Source: Gautieria morchelliformis
Taxonomy: Eukaryota > Basidiomycota > Agaricomycetes > Gomphales > Gomphaceae
Assembly: GCA_015179125.1 (NCBI GenBank)
Contig: WHVA01000122.1
Coordinates: 62,001 to 126,000 of the forward strand
Reading direction: 5' to 3'
Length of the DNA: 64,000 bases
Of the stretch, positions 45,941 through 56,508 are shown piece by piece. Position numbers and translations under genes: made by a program. Below the pieces are notes generated by a model. That model was not told where the DNA came from, did not search any database, and was given only the letters and a program-made list of their open reading frames with translations. How positions within the stretch are numbered: the first letter of the stretch is position 1; each line of letters opens with the position of its first letter.

Positions 45941-48430
45941 CAAGGAGTATTTGGTATACTTCAACCATTGGCAGATGCACTTAAATTAAAAGTTAAAGAA
46001 ACAATAGTCCTTTTTATTTATTTATTTGATATGGATTTACCTCTTTGAGGTTGCGCCATATGTGAAACCAAGCATACACAATTGCTGTCAAGATGCGCTC
46101 CACATAATTTCAACTGGTCTATCTGTCTATGATGTCTGTGAGCATGGTCCCAGTCTACCTACAGCGTTGTTCCTGAACTATGTCCCTTCTTACCCCAGCG
46201 CCACACCTCTGTTCCTTCCATGCCGAACATTGACATAACCCATGATACACTCCTGTTTGCAGCTCAAGTAAGAATTCACTGCGCTGTGATGTGGTTTCCA
46301 CAAACTTTGATTTTCCCTTGTGCAAGCCCCCCACTCTAGCCTCCTGCCAAGGTGTAGTAGGCTGTGGTCTTTGTATGGTGAACATTGGAATAAGGGGTGA
46401 TGCATATTGTGATCAATCCTGAAGAAGGCAGGGCATGGTGGCGAGTCATCTCCTCCTACCTTGAAAAGAACTTGTGTTAGAGGTATGCGAGCAGTTTTTA
46501 GCTGAACTAAGACCGCACCATGCCCCATTGGTACTGCCACCCAACCACTTCCATTTTCCATGGTGGTGGGTGGCCTGAAGTGACACCTTGAAGTGCGTGA
46601 TGAGCTTGTCATGTAAATCTGCGTGCTGGGCACCAAGTTCCTGCACCAGGAGGATTGTTTGGCTTTTTTGCCTGGTGGCCCTGAAAACAAGAATAAGGTA
46701 AGTATATTGGGTGGGAAAAAGGAACAGAGTGAATTTATGCCAAGGGAGGATGGAGATGGCGGACCTTTCATGAAAAAAAACAAAACCATTGGTGAAGGTG
46801 TGATCAGCCATGCACCCCTGAGCAAGAGCTGAGGGTGGATTGGAAGCCAAAGTCAGGTATCTCCTGCAACTAAGCAAACATCTACAACCACAGTCCGAAA
46901 GGACATCTTGGCGGTAGGCATTGGGCAGCCCAGGGCATTTGGAGCCCACCTGAAACACAGCCAGAGATGGCATCTAGCGGCAACGAGCAATGCTCAACCC
47001 CCTGGGGGAGTGGCTGGGGATTTCTTGAGATAGAGCTGCACAATGGGATTGCCATCCACCTCAGCCATACTTTGGCTTCTATGGGGGGGCAGGCATGTTG
47101 ATGGTCACAGCGAGCTGACAGGTCTGAGGGTTCCAGATGGGTGAGGGTAGATGCTTGGCCCATGCCATGTTGGCTGTGTTTAGGTATGAGGTCTGGCTTC
47201 GGCTGGGAAGCAAAAACAATGATCACGTGACATATGGGTCACACAGGCACCCACATCATGCCCGATTGCATCCCTGAACCGCCCGAGCGGGTCCCTAATA
47301 GGCCACAGCACTAGGCAGAATTCATGGTATCCTCTGTATATATTTGAGTGGGTATCCACTTGCCTCATGACCAGCCAACCAGCCGTACTCAATCTAGGGG
47401 GCAGGCTGACATGAGTGATGCCGCGGCTCAGCTTTCGCTCTAAACTACCGGTAGGACCAGACATTGGCTTGAAGCCAAGCCGTTTAAAAATGTTGAAGTG
47501 TTGGCGCTAGCGTATGATCCTCAGAATGTACTTTCCAGTGTATCGAACTATTTTATGCTATACCAAAACTACCTAGGTGCCTGTGAGCCAGCCCAGCATT
47601 TAAGCCGTGTGTCATATCCATACCCGGCTCCCAAAATATCGCTTTGGCATGGCTAATTTGCAGCTCGGCTCGCAGCTTAGCCGGAGCCACGCCTAGCCGG
47701 CGGCAACACAAGCGCATATACCGATCACGTGTCATAAGTGCCCAATACAAATGACGCCCGCCTGGGAGACAGCCATGACCTATGGCGCCTAAAAGCCTCG
47801 TATACTACTCTCATACATCCACGTATAAGAGAATGCGATCGCCGCTCCCATAGAATCTGGCATCGCGCTGTGCCATTGAAACACCTCCAATGCTGGTGCC
47901 TTGTGGAACACACTTGATGGGGCACACCTATTATAATTCAACGGTGTTTCATTATGTTGAAACGTGTCAGGGTAACATAGTGGCTACCAATATGGTAGGT
48001 GATATCTTGTATAAGACGGAAGTCCTCAGAACTGCTCTTTTTGTAACCGCTTGGCTTGATGGTATCATCAATTGAGCTGGCTAGCAGAGCTTTCGGTTCC
48101 GGCCCACGGAAACGTAATAGGTCGGTTAGTAAACTCAATTGAAAAATGGGCTGAAGGGTACGTGTATATATTTAAGTATTGCGATCCCCGAGAAGGAGCT
48201 CTGCGCCCACCAGATGACACTTGTTCAGGTGCGTCTCCTCTGTCTGTGGTCCCGGCATGGTGGAGGACAACTGTTGAGACGGCACTTGGAGAACACTCTC
48301 ATGCACCCTTTTGCATTAATGAATTGGGCTGGGTCTTACGCACGGAGGGCACGGAGCTGAGCCTGGAACATATTATACATACGCAGCCACATACCATGGT
48401 CCTGGCCCCATACCTTATGGGACAATTGGT
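45941..48430. other. Long stretch without a gene I can support
   Basis: Minus-strand frames at 46190-46973 and 47180-47464 have some coding-like composition (for example ILLVQELGAQHADLHDKLIT near 46650-46600), but I found neither a family motif nor a consistent splice pattern. They may be decayed exons. Confidence 0.3.
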
Positions 48431-48437
48431 CGTACTC

Positions 48438-48535
48438 CATCAGCGGAGCTTTACGTGGCCAATTGAGCATATCTTTTGGAGCAACTGGTCAGACGCCATC
48501 AGCAGGGGAGTTGGCTTGACGTGACCAATCGAGCA
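48438..48535 (+). repeat. Two imperfect units of about 59 bp
   Basis: CATCAGC, then ACGTGGCCAATTGAGCA, recurs as CATCAGC, then ACGTGACCAATCGAGCA, starting at 48438 and 48497. Confidence 0.5.
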
Positions 48536-48872
48536 GGTAGTATGTGCTGAATGATGCCCGTGTTCCCTTTTAGGTTTGCTCCTAGGGTCACAGTAATTCA
48601 CTTTACAATGACAATTCGTATCACAGGAAACCCCATCCAGTAGCAGGCTCATGTCTCCACACCTGAAACTTGTCACCTTGGCCAATCTCCGCTCTCTAAG
48701 ACTCCCTTTGTACTAGGTCACCGACATCTCCATTGCGCCGCTTCCTGTGCTGTTTCTAGCATAGCCTAATATAATCCCTTTATATTTAGTTATTCATGTT
48801 CTATTTGCTCTCCTGTTTGTACAACTCCGTGTCTCCCGGATCACCTTTATTTGTTCCAGCTTTTGCAATCGG

Positions 48873-49566
48873 TGTTACGACCGTTCATTTTCCGACTTCC
48901 GACCCTCAGTTCCGCCATACATTCCGCCTCTCCAATAGTTCCGCCACACGTTCCGCCCCTCCGACATTTCCGCCATTCCGCCCCTTGTACATTTCCCTTG
49001 TTCTTTCGACTCTATTACTCGGACCCACCGGATCTACCTCGCCATTCATCAAAACCATATATCCGGTCACCCTTGTAGTTCGTTGTCAGATATGTTTTCC
49101 CGACCCCTTGTTCTTTGCCATTGTTCTACCTTACCCTGAACCCCCCTTGTAGTCCCATTGTTCCCAATTAGTTAGTTCCCACACATTGTACTCGACTTCC
49201 GCTTCCTCCGGAATTTGCTTAGTACAACACCATTACTTGTTGCTCTGCGCTTTGTATAAAACCCCCCTCATGTATGTCTGTTATTCTGCAATCAGATAAT
49301 CACCTTCGATACTTGATTTCCTTCGCTCCATCTCCTGTTCTTAGCACAGCGAGTCTAGCAAGATCTCAGTCTCTCTCTCAGCCTTCCGTCTTCCGCCTTC
49401 CGCCTCAGTTCCGACTCAAGTTCCGACCAAACCTCTGGTCCAGTACTTTCCGACTTCCGGCTCATTTCCGAAATACCTAGGACGATAGTTCATTGGGGGC
49501 GCAACCTATAAGTTGAAGCCGCTGTCCTTTCCAGTTCCGACTTAGTGGAAATCTCGATACGTAACA
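48873..49566 (+). mobile_element. Solo LTR (family L2), third copy
   Basis: 694 bp with ends TGTTACG and CGTAACA and the duplication ATCGG (48868-48872, 49567-49571). A TATAAA box lies at 49255-49260. Dense TTCCG pentamers occur near both ends. Confidence 0.9.
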
Positions 49567-49784
49567 ATCGGAAAGCATACCCCGTTTCTGTAACAGTCCC
49601 ATGTGCATACATCTGCAACAAGTTTCATCTCCGCCACTGTGGCCTCCATGATACTCCATTAGGACTAGGAGTCTGTGTGAAATCGCGGGACAATGCCCCC
49701 TGCTCTCCAGCCACCTCTCCCTTGCTATCCCTTTATTTTGCACAATACTTAACGAACCCCCGCCCACTACCGCACCGAAACCTC

Positions 49785-50250
49785 ATGATGCTCAATGACA
49801 CTGCAACAAACCTGCCTATCCCCAATGACTCCGCTTCAAATCTGGCCATCCCGCAAGACCCTGATTTGAACCAACGGGCTCACATCTGTCCAATTCAACA
49901 TCCGGTGGACCACCCAGGGCTTTATCCTGACCGACCTGCTAGCTCACTATCCCTGGCCCAGGCCCTGTGCATCTCCACGAACAAGGAACAAGCCCGCATA
50001 CGTCGAATTCATCATGGGATCGGCCACCCCCAGCTCCAACCTCATCCACCTCCTGGCTCATTATCCCCGGCCCAGGCCCTGCGGATCTCTCAGAACAAGG
50101 AACGAGCCCTCGTCCGTCGAGTTCAACATCGGCTGGACCACCCCGAGCTCCATCCCGATTCACCTCTTATGTCATTATCCATGCCCAAGGCCCTACCTAT
50201 CTCCCTCGACCAACCTCGGGGCAATCCAATCATGGTCAGTCACTTTTTGT
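49785..50250 (+). CDS. Repeat-containing N-terminal region, probably the first exon of the PIF1-like gene
   Basis: From ATGs at 49785 and 49788 the frame reads three degenerate units of about 40 residues: SLSLAQALCISTNKEQARIR, SLSPAQALRISQNKERALVR and SLSMPKALPISLDQP. Each begins with a Pro/His-rich stretch (HPELHPD type). It lies about 200 bases upstream of the helicase domain on the same strand, with a Pro-rich linker between, so I take it as the N-terminus of the same gene. The join, perhaps an intron near 50233, is not certain. The function of the unit is unknown to me. Confidence 0.4.
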
Positions 50251-50439
50251 AGACACCTGCACAGCTAATTCCTGTCGGTCATCCCTCACAGCCACCACTC
50301 CCTTTGCACTCCCCCCCACCTGCCCGGCTAGGCTTCCACCCCACCCAACAGAACACCCCAGGGAAACGAACCCGCCAACAGGCTATCACCCCCTCTCCGC
50401 CTCGCCCTCGCAAACGCCCCCCCACCCCCTCAAACAACC

Positions 50440-52172
50440 GTCAACTCAAAAGACCCATCTGACAAACCTGTGATTGATATTTCCAAGCAGGCTTCCCTGT
50501 TTTTCCCTCCAGAACAAAGGCAGATTATAGATGCTGCTTGGGCTGGGAAAAATATTTTTTTTACTGGTTCTGCAGGTAAGTTTCCCATGTGGCCGCCAGC
50601 TCCACGCTCACCATGTGCAGGCAGTGGCAAATCTGTGCTCCTTGCACACATCATAAAGCTCTTGCGTGGGCGACACCCCAGAGAACCTGAGGCGATTGGC
50701 ATTACCGCATCCACTGGCCTTGCTGCTTGTCACATTGGTGGCTGCACACTCAACTCTTGGGCAGGTATGGGCACCGGTGAAAAAACTGCGTCTGAGTATA
50801 TCTATTCAGCACGCTGGCCATCCAACGCTGCCGTCCTCTCCCGCTGGCGCAAAGCCAAATGCCTTGTCATTGACGAAGGTACCCCTGTCCCCCGCTCTCC
50901 TGTCCCTCATGACATAAACACTCCACACAGCCGGAATGCTTGATGGGGACATCTTCGACAAGCTCTGCCAGATGGCTCAAACCCTGCACAAACAACCCCG
51001 TCTTCCCTTCGGTGGGCTGCAGCTCATCCTCACCGGGGATTTCTTCCAGCTACCTTCTATCCCTGCAAAGGGCGGTACTGCCAAGTTTGCCTTCCAGGCG
51101 AAGAACTGGTCCTCCAGCATTCAACACACCTTTATTCTCAAGCGTGTGTACCGCCAGGCAGACCCAGGTGGCCGTCATCCCGCCCTTCATCCCATTCCAC
51201 CTGACGTATGCCTACTCTCACAGAGTTTTTACAGGTTCTCCACAATGTTCAATATGGTGGCCTATCGCCTGGCACTATACGTTACCTCTCCCAGCTCGCC
51301 GTCCCCATTGATTACCAGGACAACATTCAGCCTGCATGTCTGTCAGTATCACTATGCCCATCAGGGTCCCCTCCCCACTCATATCACTGGGAACAGTTTT
51401 CCGCTTCGCAACCAGGTCCACAATGCCAACCAGAGAAGATTGAAAGTACTCCCGCACCCGGCTTTTGTTTACATTGGCCGGGACGGCGGTCGGGTCACTG
51501 ACCCTGGAGACCGCCAAACTCTCCTAAGTTCTCTTATGGTCCCTGCGCAACTGGAGCTCAGGGTAGGAGCCCAGGTCATGCTTATCAAAAACTACCCCGC
51601 CTCAAAAACTATGCCAGGCTACTTTTCAATGGATGTGTGGGCATAGTGACTGGGTTCATCCTTCCCGATGACCATGAAGGGCTTTCTGTGGGCAAGGAAA
51701 CCGTGCGCCCGCTGTTAGGCCAGGCAAAGTACCCCTTGGTACGCTTCGCCCTTGTTGGGACTGATGGCGCTTCCATGCACCAAGAAGTCCTCGTGCTCTC
51801 CGACACTTTTAAACTTGAATTGCCTCTCGCCGGCAAGTATAGATTCTCCATTCACAAGACCTGTTTACTGCTTACCCCACCTCTTAGCTTCCCCTCATTC
51901 TTTCATGGGCCATCTCCATCCACAAATCTCAAGGTCAGACTCTCAGCCGGGTGCGAGTGGATCTTAAAGGCATTTTTCAAAGAGGTAAGCCAACATCACT
52001 CCCTCCCCCTCAGCCGCGGGCCATGCCTAATTCTTCCATTACAGGTCAGGCCGATGTGGCTTTATCCCGAGCCGTGGCCTCTTTCAGCCTTGAGGTATTA
52101 AACCTCAATCCTGCCAAGGTCCACAGCACTACTGTATCCATGGCTCCTGATCTGATTGTCATCTTTGTTTAG
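50440..52172 (+). pseudogene. PIF1-like: PIF1-like DNA helicase with introns, frame disturbed
   Basis: The helicase belongs to superfamily 1B. Walker A, GSAGSGKS, is split by a phase-1 intron (50576-50620). TASTGLAA is motif Ia and CTLNSWAG follows. Walker B, LVIDEAGMLDG, spans an intron (50879-50930). Motif III is LILTGDFFQLP, followed by FILKRVYRQADP, an intron (51168-51223) and FLQVLHNVQYGGL. Another intron is 51342-51396. VGAQVMLIKN and NGCVGIVTGFI follow, then [13 protein letters not shown] with QADVALSRA across an intron (51985-52044). Pif1 enzymes unwind G-quadruplexes and act at telomeres and in Helitron transposition. The frame slips near 51600 and again between about 51840 and 51900, so it is probably inactive. 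No HUH nuclease is present. Confidence 0.75.
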
Positions 52173-53216
52173 ATTGCACCTCACCCCGCTGTATTAGAAT
52201 GGGAGGCACAGTTCCACCACAGTGGAAGCAATCCTTGATGCCACACGTTGTCCCCTGCCATGCCAGACATATACTCTTCAATACCATCCTTCTTATATGC
52301 CAGTCTGATTTCTTGTTGTTACACAAACATCATCAGGAATCAATTTGAAAAAGGGTCAATCCCATTCACACAATCACATTCTTTTAATGGTTGATAATTG
52401 CCGTGTGATCGCGTTCTTCTGTGCCGCTTGACCCCTTTTCAAACATTCATACACTCACATTCGTTTAATAGTTGACAATTGCCCCATCACTGGGTTCTTC
52501 TGTACCGCTTGACCCCATTTTCGGCGGGCCCCGTGATCCCTGAAGTAGTAATGCCGCCATTGGCAAACCCAAACATGCTTACCCCCATTTGAAAGAGTCC
52601 CAACCTTAACCCAAGCCCAGCTCTTCAACCGTCAACCGCCCCTCCTTTCTTGCCAATGCCCGCTCAATAGCTTACAACGGTAGTTGAACACAATTGAATG
52701 CCCTCCCCCCTCCCAAACACCAAACACCTGTTTCCATTCAAATTCCCATTAGACTCCGCCTATCCCTGCATCCTCTTCAACAGCTTCCATCAGCCCAGTC
52801 CTCTGGCCTGCAAGCTCCATTCAACACCTGAAACACGTCCTCCGGCCCTCCTACCCAGCCCATTAAGAACCCATTCCCCTCTAATCGGCCCACCCTTGCC
52901 TGTCCAACCATATTGGACCCTATTGGCTGCCGCCCCTCCATTTAACCGCTCCCCTCCTGAACATCAAACACATTTCTATTCACATTGCCATCTCCCTCCG
53001 CATACATAGCGCGCCACTTCAAACCGCTTCAGTGACCACAGTCCTCTCCATTCAACACATGAAACAGGTCCGTCTGCCCTCTGCCCTATCCCATTACCGA
53101 CCCATTCCACTCTTATCTGCCCTCCCTTGCAGAAATATCTAGCTCCCCGTGCGTGTTGCCCCAATCTTCCAGCTTAGCTTGAGCTTTCTACCCACCCCCC
53201 AACCCCCCCCCTGCCA
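52173..53216. repeat. Intergenic stretch with two local duplications
   Basis: CACATTC(T/G)TTTAAT...CCGCTTGACCCC occurs twice with an 81-bp period (52375 and 52456, ending at 52516). A second, diverged pair of about 200-250 bp each (52700-52915 and 52940-53140) shares CCCCTCC, AACACCAAACAC/AACATCAAACAC and TCCATTCAACACCTGAAACA-like words. No gene seen. Confidence 0.55.
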
Positions 53217-55125
53217 ATGCCTACTTGTCCTTTGTGCGAGTTTGTGAGCAGCCAAAGTCGTCTTCTACAAGAACACATGACCCTATCCCACCCTGCATAC
53301 GCCGAGTTCCCAGGCTTGTTCCCTTTTTTCCCTCTAGTCATTCTTAGCCTGACGCTGCACTCACTCCAGCCTCAGAACCGCCTTCCCATCCCAACCCTCG
53401 GTCACCCTCCCTGCCAGTGCCCTCAATCCCCACTAGTCCCCCGCACCATATCACCCGTGCATTTGGAGGCAAGGCCCGTGCTGATCAAGGCAAGTCCCAC
53501 CTCTCTTCAGACTCAAATGAACACTCACCTCCATCTTCTAGCTCCCTCACCTAGGACCTTTACTCCTCATACCGCGTCGCCGACCACCCGCTATCCCTAT
53601 CCCAACCCCTGCCACATGACTCCCACCTCCTGAAGCCAGGCTCATACACATGGTTCTGGCTCACCCCCACCAGGACACTTTACACCCACGACCTCATTAT
53701 CTGGTGCCAGTCCTCACAAGCTCCCTGTGGAGGATACTCCCAAACAGCCTCCACCGGTCATTGACACGGCAGCCACTGACATGGACAACTATGTGGCTTC
53801 CAGGCCCTCCCTTAGTGGGTTCCTCTCCATCTCACCCCTTCTACCCTGGCCTACCCTGACCTGTTTTTTTACAGGCGATGTCCCTGATCCCCGCCAGTCC
53901 TACCTCCAGACGGACCACGACCTGTCTTATTACGGCATCTATGTCCATCTCTTCCACCACCTTTTTATCTGCACCCAATGTGAGACTGCAGTAACCAGTG
54001 ACAGGTTACCCGCTCACTTGCATGAGCATTACCCCGAGGGATCTCTTCAAACCCCAGACCATCAGACCTTTGACCAGTTGGTCGCCTGTGCTTGTCTCAA
54101 GTGGGGCATCCCTAATCCCCAAGACCACTTCGCCCCACCTCCCCCAGGTTCATGCCCCATTGAAGGTGTCACAATCCATCAAGAGGGCTGGCAGTGTAAC
54201 CTATGCGACCACGCCTGCACCACCAAGAATTCAATCACAAGGCATGTTGCTGCATACCATAAGGCCAAGGCCCAAGACCCACCCGACACCCTTTACTGGC
54301 CATCTCCTGTTCAGAAACTCTTTGAGGCTCAGTGGCGGTGTTACTTCTCTGTGGACCTCCACCTGCTGCCCAGTGCCGCTGGTGACCCTTACTCGCTGTA
54401 CGTTACCGATCACCCCATCGCTCCATCAGAAGTTTCCCCACCCGCCATCGAACGCGACATCCCCCTCCTGCTCCGGGAAACCGACTGGCACATCCATTTT
54501 ACCTCCGAGCTGGTTGATCCCTCCGTCAGAGCCGCTACCCAAACTTTGCTTGCCAGTGCAAAAAAAAACGGGCGTGGGCGCCCAACTCAAAGTCGCCATG
54601 GAGAGTTGGTTTGCCACCGCCTGCCAGCACCTCCATGACCAGGATGTCCTAGTACGACGCTTGCTGGCCAAAGACGGGAGCGGCCCTTTCCAGCCTCTCC
54701 GGGAACCCAAGACTATCCGTGATTATCTTTCGCACGCAATCAACTTCCTCTCCCTTTGCATCCGCACCCTGTTAAACCTCAGCACCGCCGCCTATTGCTT
54801 TTCTCTTTCCACGGACCAATTTGAGGCCGTCGACCGCCTTCTGCTTGGCTTGAGGGACGGTGGCACACCCTCTCATACAGACGTGCAGGCGGCCTTCTGG
54901 ATTCTTCTGTGCGTTCATCCCCCCCATATCCACACCAACAAGTGGCTCAGCCCCGTGTGGTGTTACGTCGCACTCTGGGCCCTCGACTCTTTTTCAGACA
55001 ACGCGTTCCCCAACGCCTCACGTACGGCCGGACTTCTGTCTCGGATGACCCACTTGATAACCATCTGTTTCCATGAGCAGATGTATGCCATCCGCGACAC
55101 CTACGATGGCGGACATGGAAGATGA
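53217..55125 (+). pseudogene. OrsD-type C2H2 zinc-finger protein gene, disrupted
   Basis: An ATG at 53217 starts MPTCPLCEFVSSQSRLLQEH, a C2H2 finger. A Pro/Thr-rich linker follows. After an intron at 53815-53874 comes YGIYVHLFHHLFICTQCETA...LPAHLHEHYPEG and then WQCNLCDHACTTKNSITRHV with a second His pair: the arrangement of the OrsD-like domain (DUF3505) common near PIF1 or RecQ helicase genes in fungal repeats. The frame changes at the A8 run near 54560, after which FQPLREPKTIRDYLSHAINF continues to a stop at 55125. That stop falls in the left arm of a hairpin. Fingers and order are clear; function is unknown. It is probably a decayed partner of the helicase upstream. Confidence 0.65.
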
Positions 55126-55178
55126 GTCACGTCAGACCAGTTTGCACACTGGTCCGACGTGACTCATCTTCCATGTCC
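55111..55178. repeat. 31-bp near-perfect hairpin
   Basis: Arms at 55111-55141 and 55148-55178 pair over 31 bp with one mismatch around the loop TTGCAC. It contains the stop codon of the OrsD-like frame. Confidence 0.9.
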
Positions 55179-55955
55179 TTCGTCGGTAAATAATGGTTTA
55201 TACTGTATGCTTTTACACTGGTCAGAAGAGTTTCGTAAAGGTATTGGGAATTCCCTTACGAGTCTCAACGCCTCGCGGCCTTTGAACCCCAAAATCGATA
55301 CGTCCACCAGCAACCGTCACAATTCTGTGCGATCAGGTTCCGATTGGGTTTTGACCAATGTGATCTCCTTGGATTTGATCCCAGCATGTTTTCGGATTGC
55401 TCTCGGGGGATGGCATTCGTACCCTGATTGAGTCCGGAGACGGTACCGCGATGCCAGTATTTTACATCATCGACATGCGCGGAGAGCTTTTCCATTTCCC
55501 TGCACTCATCGGACCCAGGACGGTATGTTGGCGCACTCGGAAAGAAGGTCACCCGGGATCGCAATTTGTGACGGATTCCCTTCGAGGAACTTCCTGGAAG
55601 AGAATCCGAGGGCTCACTCCTTCGTCACGCACAGGCTAAAGGTGTAGTTTCTGGGGTGGCTGAACTTGAACACTTCGAACAAGTCCGACAGGGTGATGAT
55701 TCCACTGGTGACCTGGATACTGTCTTGCGATCGTCAGGTCAACAATCCGACTGTGGACAACTGGAAAGCGGAACTTATCCACATGGCAAGCCGCTCAACA
55801 TGTTTTCGACAAGAAATGCAATGAACTGTCGTTGGCGTTTTGTGATGCTGTCCTTGGTATGTTTTTTCCTCTGACCTCTTTAGTTCTTATGATATTAATG
55901 CACCCTAAGCGCATTGGCAACTTCATGAGGTGGCAGGCATTCTACACCATGATGC
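55179..55955 (+). other. Possible decayed 3' continuation of the OrsD-like gene
   Basis: Plus-strand frames at 55397-55639 (VFYIIDMRGELFHFPALIGP) and 55656-55870 have coding-like composition but do not join in frame. No motif is recognised. Confidence 0.3.
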
Positions 55956-56122
55956 AGGGTATATGATGCAAATAAAAATTCTCTTTTAGTTGAATAGTAT
56001 CACCACCTCAAATGTCATGGTCGAAGTCAATCAGGAATTATTGACTTTGATCATACCATTTGAGGTGGAGATACTTCCCTGTATTCAACTAAAAGAGAAT
56101 TTTTATTTTCATCATATACCCT
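55956..56122. mobile_element. Fold-back (MITE-like) repeat, 167 bp
   Basis: AGGGTATATGATG at 55956 faces CATCATATACCCT at 56122. The arms, about 76 and 83 bases, pair almost throughout around a loop of about 8 bases. No protein is encoded. A target-site duplication could not be fixed. Confidence 0.75.
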
Positions 56123-56402
56123 TCCTAAAGTGTGATTGCCCTCGGTTGCAGGTATACTAAGTAAAGTGGCTTATGTAATGTTGAGACTTGTATTCTTTTG
56201 CCTTGCTTTGTATTGCACCCATGCACATCAACTTCTTCAACACCGCATTGCACCTAACGGGCAGGGATATCAATCAATGCCAATGAAACCCTACGCCGTG
56301 TATTCGCTGGTCAGTGTTGGTAGCGTCGAACATATTACAGAGGCTGTTTGAATTTGAGTTGAATGGAGTTGAGTGGCACCTTCACTACAGTACTAGACTG
56401 GA

Positions 56403-56501
56403 CTAGTGTTTTTGCTACCAGTAGATAGTAGCTCAACTGAGTTGAAAATATTAGGCACACCATTCAGTTGAGCTACTATCTATTGGTAGCGAAAACACTA
56501 G
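56403..56501. mobile_element. Second fold-back repeat, 99 bp
   Basis: CTAGTGTTTTTGCTACC at the left pairs with GGTAGCGAAAACACTAG at the right; the arms are about 38 bp around a short AT-rich loop. It lies 3 bases before the target-site duplication of copia C. No clear target-site duplication of its own. Confidence 0.7.
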
Positions 56502-56508
56502 ATACATA

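Noticed and set aside
46190-46973. Minus-strand gene near 46.5 kb
   Set aside because: Overlapping frames look partly coding, but no consistent splice pattern or family motif could be found.
54555-54570. Programmed frameshift at the A8 run in the OrsD-like gene
   Set aside because: A homopolymer indel, real or from sequencing, is simpler, and other signs of decay are present.
49785-55178. Calling the helicase/OrsD region a Helitron
   Set aside because: No HUH replication-initiator domain and no TC...CTRR termini were found; a PIF1-like helicase alone is not enough.
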